Assembly: GCA_018292915.2 (NCBI GenBank) | Contig: JACVVK020000446.1 | Coordinates: 5,001-69,000 of the forward strand | Reading direction: 5' to 3' | DNA: 64,000 bases | From: Batillaria attramentaria | Lineage: Eukaryota; Mollusca; Gastropoda; Batillariidae | Position numbers and translations under genes: made by a program | In this document: piece by piece, positions 47,101 to 58,172 of the stretch | How positions within the stretch are numbered: the first letter of the stretch is position 1 | Layout of the letters: each line of letters begins with the position of its first letter | The notes under the pieces: generated by a model | The model's input: the letters and a program-made list of their open reading frames with translations, nothing else | Told to the model about the DNA's origin: nothing | Databases searched by the model: none

Positions 47101-49583
47101 CCCCTTGATTCAAAGATGCTGAAATTCTGTTTAAAAAAAAAAAAAAAAAAATTCTTGACAAGTTAAACATGTCTAACCTGGACATGCCAACCACCTTATG
47201 TCATACTACAGATGCAAGAAGACATTTACTAACCAAGAAGGCCCCACAAGTCCAGTTTCCTGCTGAACGGAGACTCTTGGCAACGCTGCAGGAAGTCGTC
47301 CACAGCTGGGTCGTTACGTTTCTCATCCAGCAACGCCTTTCCAAACACCTGGTTTGCGCAGAAATCTATGTACACCTTCAACTGAGGCACCTGTAACAAA
47401 ACACAATATTCAACAATACTGCATTTGGTTCAGAGACAAATAAGGAGAGACAAAATAAAATATAATTTATGAGGGGGGAAAAGGAAGAAAAGAAAAAAAA
47501 AAGAAGCAGGTAATAAAAATAAAAAAAAGGTTTGTGCACAAAAATTCTGCATTTCTCCGATTCTCCTCGCACCGCATCTTACAGCACAGGTTTTGTTCTG
47601 GTGCTAGTATACACTGGCGTGATATGATGCCAAAACAACATACCCAGTCCAAAAGCTGCTGCCCAACGCCTTGTGTTGTGCCATCTGTCTGCCTCTGTTG
47701 TTGTAACCTGGAGGCCAAATCCTCATGGACAGGTATCAAGTCATCGATGGGGCCGAAGATCTGCTCCAGCTCCCCCGCTGAACACAGGTGAAGGGTCAGC
47801 ATACTGTCTCGGTACAGCTGCAGCAAACACAGGGCATACTGTTAAGAAGCTGATCCTTTGTCTCCCATAAAAGTCCAAAAACAAAAGTAACTGACTGTAA
47901 GTTGATCATATATCATGTGGATGATTACACAGGTGGCACCACAGGAGCCGTAGTTCCCAAGCCTGGTTGACACCAGGATATTTATAGCATTAACAGGAAG
48001 TGCGAAATGCGGCCCTGTCCCGCAGTCTCAAACAACATGGACCTCCAGCATAATAATAATACCATCAACCTCATCATCATGCATAATAAAAATTGCCCCA
48101 GCTTCCAAGCCCTATGTGGGTTCCATCCATGACCTGGGAGGGATTACCACTGGAGCTGGAAAAGAGTTGGGGCAGGAAAAAAAGTTCACTAAAATCCAGT
48201 AATGCCTTGACCTTTTAGGGGCATCCCAGTTGCAAATGGGTGGTGGTGTTGGTTTTAAAAAAAAATCATATTAGCAAGCAGTAAAATAACTTTTTTATTA
48301 AAAAAAATTGTTGAAATACCTTTTTGACATTCTGGAGATCCTCTACCAGGTCCGCCTCCCCTTGGTACAGTTCGTAGATCGCCTAGACAAGGAAATAACA
48401 CCAAGTCAACACACGGCACTTTCAGTTTGGGATGCTGTACAGTGCAAGTGAGAACCCAGCAAGATTAACGACTCTTTAGTGATTTTAGTTTTTTAAAAAT
48501 TTGTTTTTCAAGGGAGAACACTGTCTACACACACTGTTGGATAGATCTGAAACTTTTCATGGTTCCCCAGGTGGAGAACACAAATACTGACCATTGTTGG
48601 ACAGGAGAGTCAGTTCCCACAGAGCTTGCATGGTGAGATTTGTGCTGAAATTTCTCAACTACCAATTCCTTTAGACTAACAAACCAGGATCTCATCAGAC
48701 GAGTTACTCACCTCTTGTCTCTTAATGTCCTGATGTGTCATTCTGGACACGCTGCTGTCACCAGCCATCATGTCGCTCCACGTGCGAGTCATGCGGCGTT
48801 TTGCTGGTGACGGTGAGGGTGTCTTGTACGGTGACACACACTGCCTTGGTGCCGGTGAGCTGGGGATTTTGAAGCTAGACCGCCTCTCCTGCAAAACGAC
48901 GCACGCAAATAGTGAGTGAATAAAGATGCATAATTTCATGTTGCTAGGCTTTACATAAGGAATCTTATAGTTTGGAATACATGCATGTGTCCATACACTC
49001 AGAATTGTTGCTCCTATGGCTCTAAATGCAGTACAGTAACATGAAGTTTGCTGGCAATGTGAGCGGATGATCAAGCAACTTCTCCTTGTCACTGTAGTGA
49101 CTGAATTGTTTTAGCACTAGCAGTGTGTGCATTTCAGCTTCTGTCCGCTCACTGCCAGCCTCGGCAAGGCTGAACTATGCAAATGGGCCTATGCTTTATG
49201 ATGCTAAACATCACCTGAACAGTTGCCAACAAACTGTGAGCCTTGAAATGCTAAGACAAATCCCTTTAATGTCAGAAAGGCTGAAAAAAAAAAAAAACTA
49301 TTTTGGTGTGCACATGAATAAAGTATAAGCAGCAGAAGGTAACAAAGGCTGACATACCTTTTGTTTTTGTGGTTTGCTGGGGGAGAGCAGGTTGACGAGG
49401 GAGGATACTCGCAGAATAGAGCGCTTTGACTTCGTGCTCTGCAACATACATAAGATCACCCAAATTTATTAATGTGTTTTGTACAGTAAGAATGAGGATA
49501 AAAGAGAGAAAGAGGGAGAGAATATTAATACATGTATGTAAAAAAATGTTTTCCAATGGTTAGTGTAAATAACAAAGTTTCCA

Positions 49584-49617
<34 letters not shown>

Positions 49618-50218
49618 AGAGAGAGAGAGAGAGAGTCATTTGCTCAGCGTAATATTGTGAAAGGTTCATGAGAAAACAACAGCAAGTGCACGTAAACTGT
49701 AAGAAGCAATACAGTGTAAAAAATAAAAATAAAACAATTCACATGAGGTTTACTCCAGAGTCACACACACACCAAAAACACAAAAAGGGGGGGGGGAGGG
49801 GGAGGGAGTGAAGCCAAGCCTTTCTAATGCAGATTTTGATCCCTTTGGAACCGCCTCAGTCCAGTGTGGAAACGTATTATAATGAGCACACTGGATTTCT
49901 CTTTTTACATAAACTGTAACCTGAACTTTAAGGGTTGCGCTTCATTAAATAAGGCCCACGGACAACCCCAAATTTGATTCAGTTAAAACAACAAACAAAA
50001 AAAACTGAATCACCGACGGTGGGGCCATTAGATTTGTTGGACAGGCAATATCATATCATACAACATAATTATGCCCTCAACCAGAACCTAATCCGCACGA
50101 TATTTTTTCCCCCCCTCTTCGTTTCTAATCGAGGATCGTAATAAATTACCTCGCAGGCTGGGGATAACGAATCACAAGAAGCACGTAACAATTTCACTTC
50201 TGACGCTCCCGAGTCCAT
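44150..50218 (-). CDS. NET1/ARHGEF3: NET1/ARHGEF3-type RhoA guanine nucleotide exchange factor
   Basis: Twelve exons on the minus strand: 50218-50150, 49438-49358, 48888-48712, 48382-48320, 47817-47644, 47390-47234, 46921-46863, 46296-46255, 45721-45620, 45330-45262, 44906-44735, 44319-44150 (TGA). They total 1335 nt, 444 aa, all in phase. Residues 24-109 are basic and Ser/Pro-rich (RVSSLVNLLSP, SPAKRRMTRTWSD), like the nuclear-signal region of NET1. The DH domain (about 105-300) shows IKRQEAIYELYQGEADLVED, FLQRCQESPFSRKLDLWGLL and RFVKYPLLIKAILKQTPPDH. The PH domain (about 315-430) shows LQVYRQPIPVSQLVVEDLPD and RNVFRISF...HTLMANDEHDKRQW. The family activates RhoA/RhoB. One gene probably represents the ancestor of vertebrate NET1 and ARHGEF3. 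The start is uncertain: in-frame Met codons also lie at 50251 and 50413. The tail is shorter than in vertebrates. Confidence 0.92.
45798..46210. repeat. Near-identical 206-bp tandem duplication in a RhoGEF intron
   Basis: 45798-46003 is repeated at 46004-46210 (GTCACACACAAAGAGAAGG at both starts, CATTCAGGGACAAACAACAG at both ends). The visible difference is one extra base in a T run. It lies in the intron between exons 46296-46255 and 45721-45620. Confidence 0.95.
47915..48190 (+). mobile_element. SINE family C copy, 5'-truncated, in a RhoGEF intron
   Basis: GTGGATGATTACACAGGTGG, CCGTAGTTCCCAAGCCTGG, ATGCGGCCCTGTCCCGCAG and GGGATTACCACTGGAGCTGG follow the complement of 53462-53945 in order. 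The tRNA head is missing. Confidence 0.75.
49585..49635. repeat. (GA)n microsatellite with a G run
   Basis: GAGAGA arrays on both sides of GGGGGGGGGAGA in the first long RhoGEF intron (49439-50149). Confidence 0.9.
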
Positions 50219-50604
50219 TGAAACAGCGGAACGGCCTGACCGGCATCGCATTCGCAGAGAGAAACTCCGGCCGCATACCGGTACATGTAACTTCCAGTTC
50301 CACACGGCCGACACCAGTTTCTCCTCCGTCTGCCTCAAACGCAGCAGTTGGTGCCAGTTCCCAGCGTTCACTCCTCCCCCACACATCACATCGACCGTGC
50401 ACATAGTGATCAATATATTCTGACTAATATCTCACACCCCTGCCAAAAACTACCGGGTCGATTTCTGTTTTACGCACGCACACACACAAATTTTTTTCCG
50501 TCAGGAAAATTTCATCTGTCGCCGCGGGTTCCGGCTGGGTGCAAGGTTCATTCACACCAATAGATGTTGGGGAAGATTTTTTTTTTTTTTTTAAATAAAG
50601 AAAC

Positions 50605-50850
50605 TTATTTGCTCATTTTTTTGACGTGAGTTTAAGCAAATTCAGTTGCCGTTCACGTCAATACTTGTTTTGTTTGATACAGATCAATCTTGGATGATGC
50701 ACGTTACATTGGTTTCATAGACACTTGACGTTATCTGCTCATCTTTGACGTGATTTTCAACAAATCCAGCTCCACTTCACGGCAACTGCTAGTGTTTTGT
50801 TGATCAGATCAATCTTGTCGGATGCACTCAGTTAGCCTAGCGCCGCTGAC
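50605..50850 (+). repeat. Diverged tandem duplication, about 127-bp period
   Basis: TGACGTGAGTTTAAGCAAAT...CAGATCAATCTTGGATGATGC is followed by TGACGTGATTTTCAACAAAT...CAGATCAATCTTGTCGGATGC. The two units keep the same order of segments. Each carries a TGACGTGA (CRE-like) word. Confidence 0.75.
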
Positions 50851-51317
50851 GGCTTCATACAGCAGAAGGTAATGTTTCTATGACCGAGTGGGACTACTGC
50901 CGCACAGCAAATGACAAGCCAGCAGCAAGAAACAAGCGTCCACAAAAGCACCGCCTGCACAAGACGAGCTGGCTAGTTCGACTGATCGAACTGCTGAGTG
51001 TAGGCGAGGGCCGGATAATGATATGTACGACAGCTGTTTGTCTAGCATACAGCGCGACAAATCTCTCTGGAGCCGAGTCGAGAGGCTGGGAGAATCGCTG
51101 AGCAGTCCGCGGGGTGGGGGTGGAGAACGAGAAGGAGGGCGTCTGTGACGTATGTAGCGCGTGCAAAGGCTTCCCCGCGCTTCAATAATAGAAACCCGAC
51201 GTGTTATTGCATTAAAACAGTATTAGCGGAATCCTAACATAGTCCCAGAGAAAGCAAGAGCGAGAGAGAGAGAGAGAGAGGGGGGGGGGGAGCGGGTAGG
51301 TGGGTGGGTGTTTGGGA

Positions 51318-51467
51318 GTTTATCGTCCTTTTCCACCACATACGGGTGATATCAAAGACGGGTCAACGAGAAAAAGGCCAGTACAAATATTTGGCCCCAG
51401 CCGGGATTCGAACTCACGACCCGAGCACTGAGAGTACAAACGCTCCACCATTCGGCTATCCCGGCTC
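51318..51467 (-). mobile_element. SINE family A, best copy
   Basis: The minus strand begins GAGCCGGGATAGCCGAATGG (A box region), has B box GTGAGTTCGAATCCCGGC, then GGGGCCAAATATTTGTACTG, CCTTTTTCTCGTTGACCC and TTTGATATCACCCGTATG. It is flanked by GA and G-rich simple repeats. Confidence 0.8.
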
Positions 51468-53461
51468 TCCGTGAGAGAGAGAGAGAGAGAGGGAGGATAC
51501 GGGTTGGTCGGGGGCGTTCGACGGGGGATGGTGGTGGTCGGAAAGGGGGAGGAGGGGTTCGAGAAGGGAAAAGTCTCAAAGTCAGAGAGGTTTTGAATAC
51601 ACAAAGTATTTAGGAAAAAATCCTGACACTCAGCCCCGGCGAAATCGCGGTGATCCTAGCTGATCAATTTTTCGCAGCGACCGTTTCCCGCCCATACATC
51701 AGTGTCTGCAATTTAATCTTTTTCATTAAAAAAAAAAAAATTCCAGCCAAGCCAACGCCAACGAATACGAATGGCCATTTCTACGCAAATACAAATCGAT
51801 ATAATAATCACCAATGTCTGTTTATCGTTCTCTGTTGACATTAGAATTGATGCCATCTTTCTGTTTGTTTGTTGTTGTTTTTTTTTCCGTTCCTCTTTCA
51901 AACGAAAACAGCCGAAACCGGAGTTGTGGCTGAAGTCCCCCCCCACCCCCCCCCCCCCCCACACACACACACCACCACCACCACCAACTTGTGTTAATTA
52001 GATTATTCGAAAGAGGTGAGACACGATTACGTCCTAAAGCGCGTAGTTCTGTCGAATTTTGCACCATTTCTGAGAATACCGAAAACCATTATTATTTATT
52101 CTGAAAGCAGCCTAAACCCGGGAGTCTCGCACCCCCCTCATCTAGTCTTGTGTTATGTAAAGTTCCCGAGAAAACGGAGACAAGATTACATCAGTCAGCC
52201 TAACCCTCTAAAATTACAATTTTTTCTCCCTTTTTGGGGGGACAGTACATTGAACCTGAGCTAATATAGGGCATTTTCCAAAGGATATTTTCGTTAGTTT
52301 TTGTTTTACTATTTTTAGGACACACGCGTGGGCACAATGTGTTTGTTCTCGTACTTGGGTTTCCGTTCTGACCAAAAAAACAACAACAAAAAAACCAACG
52401 ACAACAAAAAACAAACCCAAACCCCACAAAAACAACAACCATGAACACGGGGGTGAAACAAAACGGACGGGCGTTTTTCCGGTGCTGTACCGCTCCACAG
52501 CAAATGCACCATCAGTCAACCGGTTCCCACGCGCCAGCACCGCGTTTTTCCAAATTCAAAAGCGCAACAGCACCGGAAAATACAGATCAATGTAAAGACA
52601 TGAAAAGAAGAAGAAGAAGAAAAAAAAACCACACGATTCAATACCATCACCAAGCGTCTTCTTTCTTACCCCCCCCCCCCCCCTTTTTTTCTTCTTTCTA
52701 ATTCGTGTGCAAAAAAAAATACAAACCCACCAGAAGCCCACCTACGTGCCATAGTCTGTCTGCCTGTGACAGCTTCCCGCCAGCTGCCACCAATTTACGT
52801 CACATGACGACACCAGCTCTGTCTCTAAGCTGGCGCCCGGCTAATTTTGCTCACGACAAAGTATTGTCTTTCCGAGTTTCTCTCGTAAACATCGAACAAA
52901 ACAAAAAGTCGCCAACCAGGGTCAGCTCCATTTTTTTCCCCCTGCTTCGACAGGTAAACAAGCGTGACATCCCCAGCCGCTAGAAATCAAAGTAAATATG
53001 CTTTCCAGTCCGAGGTTTAGAGCATAAATCTCTTTTGTTGTCAGTGTCTGTCTCTCCCTTTGTGTCTACAGCTTCTACTGTTGTCAAATAAAACATGGAA
53101 CTGTCATTCTCTCTCCCTTTCAAAGAGGGTGGGGAAGACAACATAGGTACATAAGCTTCTAAATCGGACTGGGGCGTGCAGGGAAGGGGGAGGGGGTGAG
53201 CGTGGGGGGGGGGGAGGGAGGGCTGGAATTTGAAGGCTGGGGTGGTTCGAATCTCGGTAAAGTCAAAATGTGTACAAGCCTAATACCTAACGTCCTGGAA
53301 ACACAAACAAGACGACAACCCTGCCCCACCCCACCCCACCCCACCCCACCCGACCCGGGCCCGCAACAAGTAAACCCTTTGGCTACAGTTTTCTCGGTGA
53401 CCTTACTGGCGGCGGACAATTTTTTTTTTTTTTTTTTGGCTGCCCCAACTCTTTGCTAGTT

Positions 53462-53945
53462 CCAGTGGTGTTCCTCCCAGGTAATGGGTGGAATCCACGG
53501 AGGGCTCGGAATCTGGGGCATTTTTATTATTATTAATATTATGCATGATGATGGGGATGAGGATGATGGTAAGATGATGCTTGATGAGGTCCCTGTGGTT
53601 TCGGACTGCGGGACAGGGCCGCATTCCACGCTTCCTGTCATAAATATCCCGACATTAACCAGGCCCGGGAACTACGGAACCTGCGGTGCCGGCCGTGTAA
53701 TCATCCACATCCTAAGACGTGTCATACTAAGGGAAGCACCCCCAGAGTCGCACCCGTGAAGTGGGTGAATCTCGCCTGTGTGGCAACAGCCTCCCCATTG
53801 GGCCCATAGCACACCCGCTCTGGGTAGGAGCCGACTTAGATTGGAAAAATCCCGCTTGCCTCGGCTGGGACTCGAACCCGGGTCTCCCGGTCCATGGTCC
53901 GAAGTGGTAACCACTACACTACCTACCACTACACTACTACGATTC
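53462..53945 (-). mobile_element. SINE family C, long tRNA-headed copy
   Basis: The minus strand starts near 53945 with GTGTAGTGGTTACCACTTC (A box) and CCGGGTTCGAGTCCCAGCC (B box). It has a body of about 450 bp including GTAGTTCCCGGGCCTGG and ATGCGGCCCTGTCCCGCAG, and ends with CACTGGAACTAGCAAAGAG. A truncated relative lies at 47915-48190. Confidence 0.78.
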
Positions 53946-54184
53946 CTGTTGGCACATGCAAACCCACAACCAACTCAGGGTCCCCTGGGTCTCATCAGTA
54001 CGGCCCAAACACGGAGAAAGTTGGTAGAGGAGAAATGACGCCCCCACCTTCTCCGCCGCACCCCTGCGGGTTGAACGTCCGTCCGGCTCCCCTACAACCA
54101 TTTATTTTTTTTTTTTTATTTATATATTTTTTTTTTTGGAGGGGGGGGGGGGGGGGTCGATGGTGGTGGTGGTGGTGGTGGTGG

Positions 54185-54275
54185 TGGGGGGGGGGGGTCC
54201 CAGCCGGGATATGAACTCACGATCAGAGCATTGGAAGCCCAACACTCTCTATATATGCCCCAAATCGGCTACCCT
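54185..54275 (-). mobile_element. SINE family A head fragment
   Basis: The minus strand reads GGGTAGCCGATTTGGGGC and then GTGAGTTCATATCCCGGCTG, degenerate A and B boxes. It sits next to a (GGT)n/G run at 54160-54197. Confidence 0.5.
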
Positions 54276-54363
54276 CCCCCCCCCCCCCCCGGTCCCATTA
54301 TTAGCCTCCTCAGTGTTGTGGACACGAAGTAGCCTCCCCCTAGCGGATTACGTTGCCGGCAAG

Positions 54364-54420
54364 ATGGATGACTCAACTGAAAAGCCTATCAGCAAAGACA
54401 TTCGATGGCAGATCACGTGA
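54364..54420 (+). pseudogene. Possible relic of a transposase N-terminus
   Basis: ATG at 54364 opens an 18-codon frame, MDDSTEKPISKDIRWQIT, then stop. The ISKDIRWQI stretch resembles the first helix of Tc1/mariner-type transposase DNA-binding domains. It is too short to be sure. Confidence 0.25.
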
Positions 54421-54568
54421 ACACGCGAATAAATCCACACCTTTCGTCCCAGGAGAAAGCAATCCGGTACTGAGTTTCAGCAGAAGCCTGACACACAACT
54501 GATATGACACAGATAGGGCTTAGCTCTCTGTAGATGAATTGAACGGTTCCGGAAAAAAGTGGGTCAGA

Positions 54569-54615
54569 CACGTGAGTCACGTGAGGAGTCGTCACGTGCT
54601 GGGATGGGACACGTG
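54569..54615. promoter_or_regulatory. Cluster of four canonical E-boxes
   Basis: CACGTG occurs at 54569-54574, 54578-54583, 54593-54598 and 54610-54615; a fifth is at 54414-54419. Two have the GTCACGTGA/GTCACGTGC flanks preferred by TFE/MITF-type bHLH-ZIP factors. No gene is visible nearby, so the target is unknown. Confidence 0.55.
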
Positions 54616-54724
54616 CCGCCTGCGTCCCAGCTGACTAAACCCGCTTATGACGACAACCGAAGCGACGGTATTGACTTCAGACCGCTCAAGGATCCAAGGC
54701 TTGGCTGCTTTATGCTAACTATAG

Positions 54725-54965
54725 TGTACTCTCTGCAGTCTGCGGAACCGCCTGGGGCCATCTGCCGCTCAATACTGAACTGCATTGTTTATTCTCGGCC
54801 CTGGCTAATTAAGGTCGAGGTCTAAAGAGCAGACAGTATACGTAGACTGTACTCTTTTGCGAAACAGCCTGGGACCGTCTGCACGACATAATTAAACTGA
54901 CTCTACTTATTCGCTGCCTTCAGGCCGAGGTCTACCGTCTAGCAGACAACACGTACACCACGACA
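54725..54965 (+). repeat. Diverged tandem duplication, about 127-bp period
   Basis: GAACCGCCTGGGGCCATCTG...AAGGTCGAGGTCTAAAGAGCAGACAG is followed by GAAACAGCCTGGGACCGTCTG...AGGCCGAGGTCTACCGTCTAGCAGACAA in the same order. Confidence 0.65.
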
Positions 54966-55159
54966 ATGTCTGCGGGGTCAATGCCAAGAAAACTGCGGAT
55001 GCCGCGTGTTCAAAATCACGTGTCCACGGTTTCAGTTGAACTTCCTGAGAACTAGGACTTTTCTGGTTGGTTAGTTCAAGTTTGGGTTTTCTGTTTTTTG
55101 TTTTTAGTTATTGTTGTTGTTTTTTGTGTACACGATGACGGTTCTCGTTTTTGTTTTTT

Positions 55160-55345
55160 TTTTCTGGAGGGTGATATCTAAGACGGAAACAACGAAGGAA
55201 ATACGCCAGCAAAGGTTTCGACTCCTCAGGTCAAAACTCAGTCCGAATAATCCAAGGGCACGTAATTCTTCGCTGCGCTGGGTGCTGACCTGTCTAATCC
55301 GGGATTCGAACTCAAGCCCCGAGCACTGACAGTGACACTCACTTT
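55160..55345 (-). mobile_element. SINE family A copy with an internal insertion
   Basis: The GAGTTCGAATCCCGGATT B box on the minus strand and the GTTTCCGTCTTAGATATCAC tail match family A, but about 60 bp of unrelated sequence separates them. Confidence 0.5.
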
Positions 55346-55494
55346 CAGGAATCCACGGCACGGACATGCAAGTAGTACAGATTAAAGAAAGTTAGAACAG
55401 TGAAAGTTGTTGTTCTTCTCGATATTACCATGTGTTGACTGCTTTGAGATTTAACGTCTTCTGTCAGCCGCGATCGTGTTTCAACGACCAGGGC

Positions 55495-55575
55495 ACTGGA
55501 ACTGTACAGCTTTTGGCCCCGTGAGGATTCGGAACCGTCGACCTCGACTGGCTCGAGTCTGACGCCCAACCGGTC
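55495..55575 (-). mobile_element. tRNA-like SINE head
   Basis: The minus strand reads GACCGGTTGGGCGTCAGACT followed by GACGGTTCCGAATCCTCACG, A- and B-box-like. The body was not recognised. Confidence 0.4.
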
Positions 55576-56865
55576 AACCCCCCCCCCCCCACACCCCCCC
55601 CCCCCCCCCCACGCCGACTCCCCGTTTATACGTTGGAAACATGAGTGAGGGAGCGACTGATGGGCGCTGCATGTAAATCAGTAGCGACAATAATTATACA
55701 GATGTGTACCGCTGTCGACGCACGTTAAGTCTTGTGCCGAAACATTTACAGAGCACAAATGGTAACACTAGTTATATCACTTCAAGTGCCCAGACTTCTG
55801 CTCCGGTGACCTGGAAAACAGAAGTGTGACCGTCACGCGGCCAAGGCCAGGCCGTTAGAAACGATGTCGAGTTCGTCAAAAGATTATATGCGAAGAAGGA
55901 AGCCAGGCAATACTGGGTTTCGAGAACATTCTCCGTCAAGGCTTCTGGAGAGCTTGTCACTGGAGGGCTTCCACCCGAGGACATGACGAGAGAGGCTGTT
56001 TACCAGGGTCCTCTTTCTCATCAGGCTACTTTACGCGCAAGCTAATACCACGGGTGCCCAGAAACTACAGAAAACAGCCAGTAACCGTTCCTGTGGAGAG
56101 GCAGTGGTGTTTTTTGTTGTTGTTGTTGTTGTTTTTTTTGGGTTTTTTTAATAACTGGATTTATTTTTTACTTTTCTTACTGTGCAGTATTGAAATTTGA
56201 ATGTCTGTAAATTTTACTCTGTGATTGAGACAGTGGCTGAAATTACAGTGTCAGCGATACTTCAGGGTTGATGGTTGCCGGTTAGATTATACTCACGGGT
56301 ATAATACAGGTACCTAGAGAGTACATAACACAGCCGAAGAAGAAACGCTTTCCATGCAGGGAAGTAGGAGTGAGTTAGTTATTTCGGGCTTAACGCAGCG
56401 CAAGCAACGACTGTTTCTTTCCGCGTGGAGAGGTGACTATTTCTCGTGCGAGTGCATTTCACTACAAATACAATGGCAGAAATATACGTCTGGCATACAG
56501 CAAAGCTTGCACAATGATTGAAAATGTGCCATATATCGTGTCAAAACATCACAGGTCTGAATCTGGGGTCAGAGCGGGTCGATAAAAGCGTGCAGGCGTG
56601 CGCTTGTTTCATGTACAACCCGAGTGTCCTGGACGGCACGCCAAGAAAAGTAGCTCATAGCTTCCAGACGCCTGGGGTTTTTTTTTCTTTTCTTTTTTTC
56701 GTCAGTATCAGGCCGCAAAGTTACTAAAACGGTAGCGATGTGCTATCCAAATGCGATAGTATCACGCAATTCGCCGAGTTAGACTTGCTTTGAAAGACCC
56801 CCCCCCCCCTCCGCCAGTTCTCATCCTGTTAAAACATGTTCGGCAGTGTCAGAGTGCAGCAACAG

Positions 56866-56868
<3 letters not shown>

Positions 56869-56941
<73 letters not shown>
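56869..56941. repeat. (GT)n microsatellite
   Basis: About 34 GT units ending in GCGCGCG. Confidence 0.95.
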
Positions 56942-56942
<1 letters not shown>

Positions 56943-57422
56943 AGGCGGAAATAAGCGGCGACACGCTGTACCGTTCCGTACACTCTGGGGGCCGGTGATT
57001 TGCAAGTTGTTTGCGTGGACAGTGTACATTGTATCTTCCCTCAGAGTCAGAGCCCACTTTTCAGCACACGTCAACAGACTCGAGGGTCGCCGTAAAATCG
57101 ACGGTGGGTGGTAAAATATCCGGTCTGAAAGACAAATTCCGGGTAAATATGAGACGGCCAGCGTTGCCGGAGGGAGCGGGCATAATTCTGACTGAACCGG
57201 TTGTTATGATGACTGAGCCAGTGAGTAACGTACGGCGCTGATTAAGATCAAAACAGCACACATCATGCACGCTGGGGAATTAAAAAAGACAGAAAAAGGG
57301 GGGGGGGGGGGGGGAATGGGAGAGGAAATGGAGGCGCTATACTGTGACCACGAATTCATCCCGAGGGGAACAGCCCGAATTTCCCAGCAATGGGACAACA
57401 CTGAATAAAGACGGAGTATAAA

Positions 57423-58172
57423 CAGGCATGCTACTCCCAAAAAAGAGTTTTCACTGAAAATCTGGCGCAGCCAGATAATCGAGCCGGCGTAGCCGGCGAG
57501 TCTGCTAGGGGGGTCCGGGGGCATGCCCCCCCCGGAAAATTTTTGAAAAAAATCGTTAAAATCTGTGCAATCTGGCGCATTCTGAGTACTTTTTCCAGGA
57601 TAAAAAAAAAAGTTTACTAAGAAGAAAATCATGTACTTCAATTTCCCTTTGTCGTCTTTCACTTCAAACGATCGGCTCTGCCAATCCCACCTCCATTTGT
57701 TTTTCAGCCCTTTGTCCCAGTCACCAGCTTTGTTTCGTTCCACTATGTCGCTTCGAAACATCCCGACTGATGGCTTTCACGGGATCTACAAGCACTGGAT
57801 AGATTCACAAAACTTGAAAGGCCCTTCACAGATATTCGATTCACACAAGTTTTGCCTAAATGGCATGCGGTATGCCTAAATGGCGGCAAAACCCGAAGAA
57901 GAAATGGTTCGCGTAGTTTCATTGGACGGAAACGGCAATCGGCGGCCAATCAGCAAGCAGCTTTGTCCAATGTACCGGAAGAGGCTAAAATGGGAGAAGT
58001 AGCAGACGATTTTTTCGCTCGCAGAACTCGGATCACGGAAAGCAATCCTGGAATTCAATCGGACCCGGATTTTTTTTTACTTCACGGATTTTCTCGGACT
58101 TCACGGAAATTACAATTTTCAAATTTTCATTTTCGCGGAATTCCGCGAATTCACGGAAGAGTAGCATGCCTG
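57423..58172. mobile_element. hAT-like non-autonomous element with 14-bp perfect TIRs
   Basis: CAGGCATGCTACTC at 57423 and GAGTAGCATGCCTG ending at 58172 are exact inverted repeats. CAGG...CCTG ends suggest hAT. Inside are GGGGGCATGCCCCCC near 57509 and several GGAATTCCGCGAATTC / CTTCACGGA repeats near the right end. I could not find an 8-bp target duplication, and there is no transposase. Confidence 0.6.

Noticed and set aside
51390..51467. A second tRNA gene on the minus strand
   Set aside because: Same reason; it is the head of SINE family A, repeated at least four times in the window.
56821..57114. Cys-Val and Thr-His frames near 57 kb
   Set aside because: Derived from the GT microsatellite at 56869-56941.
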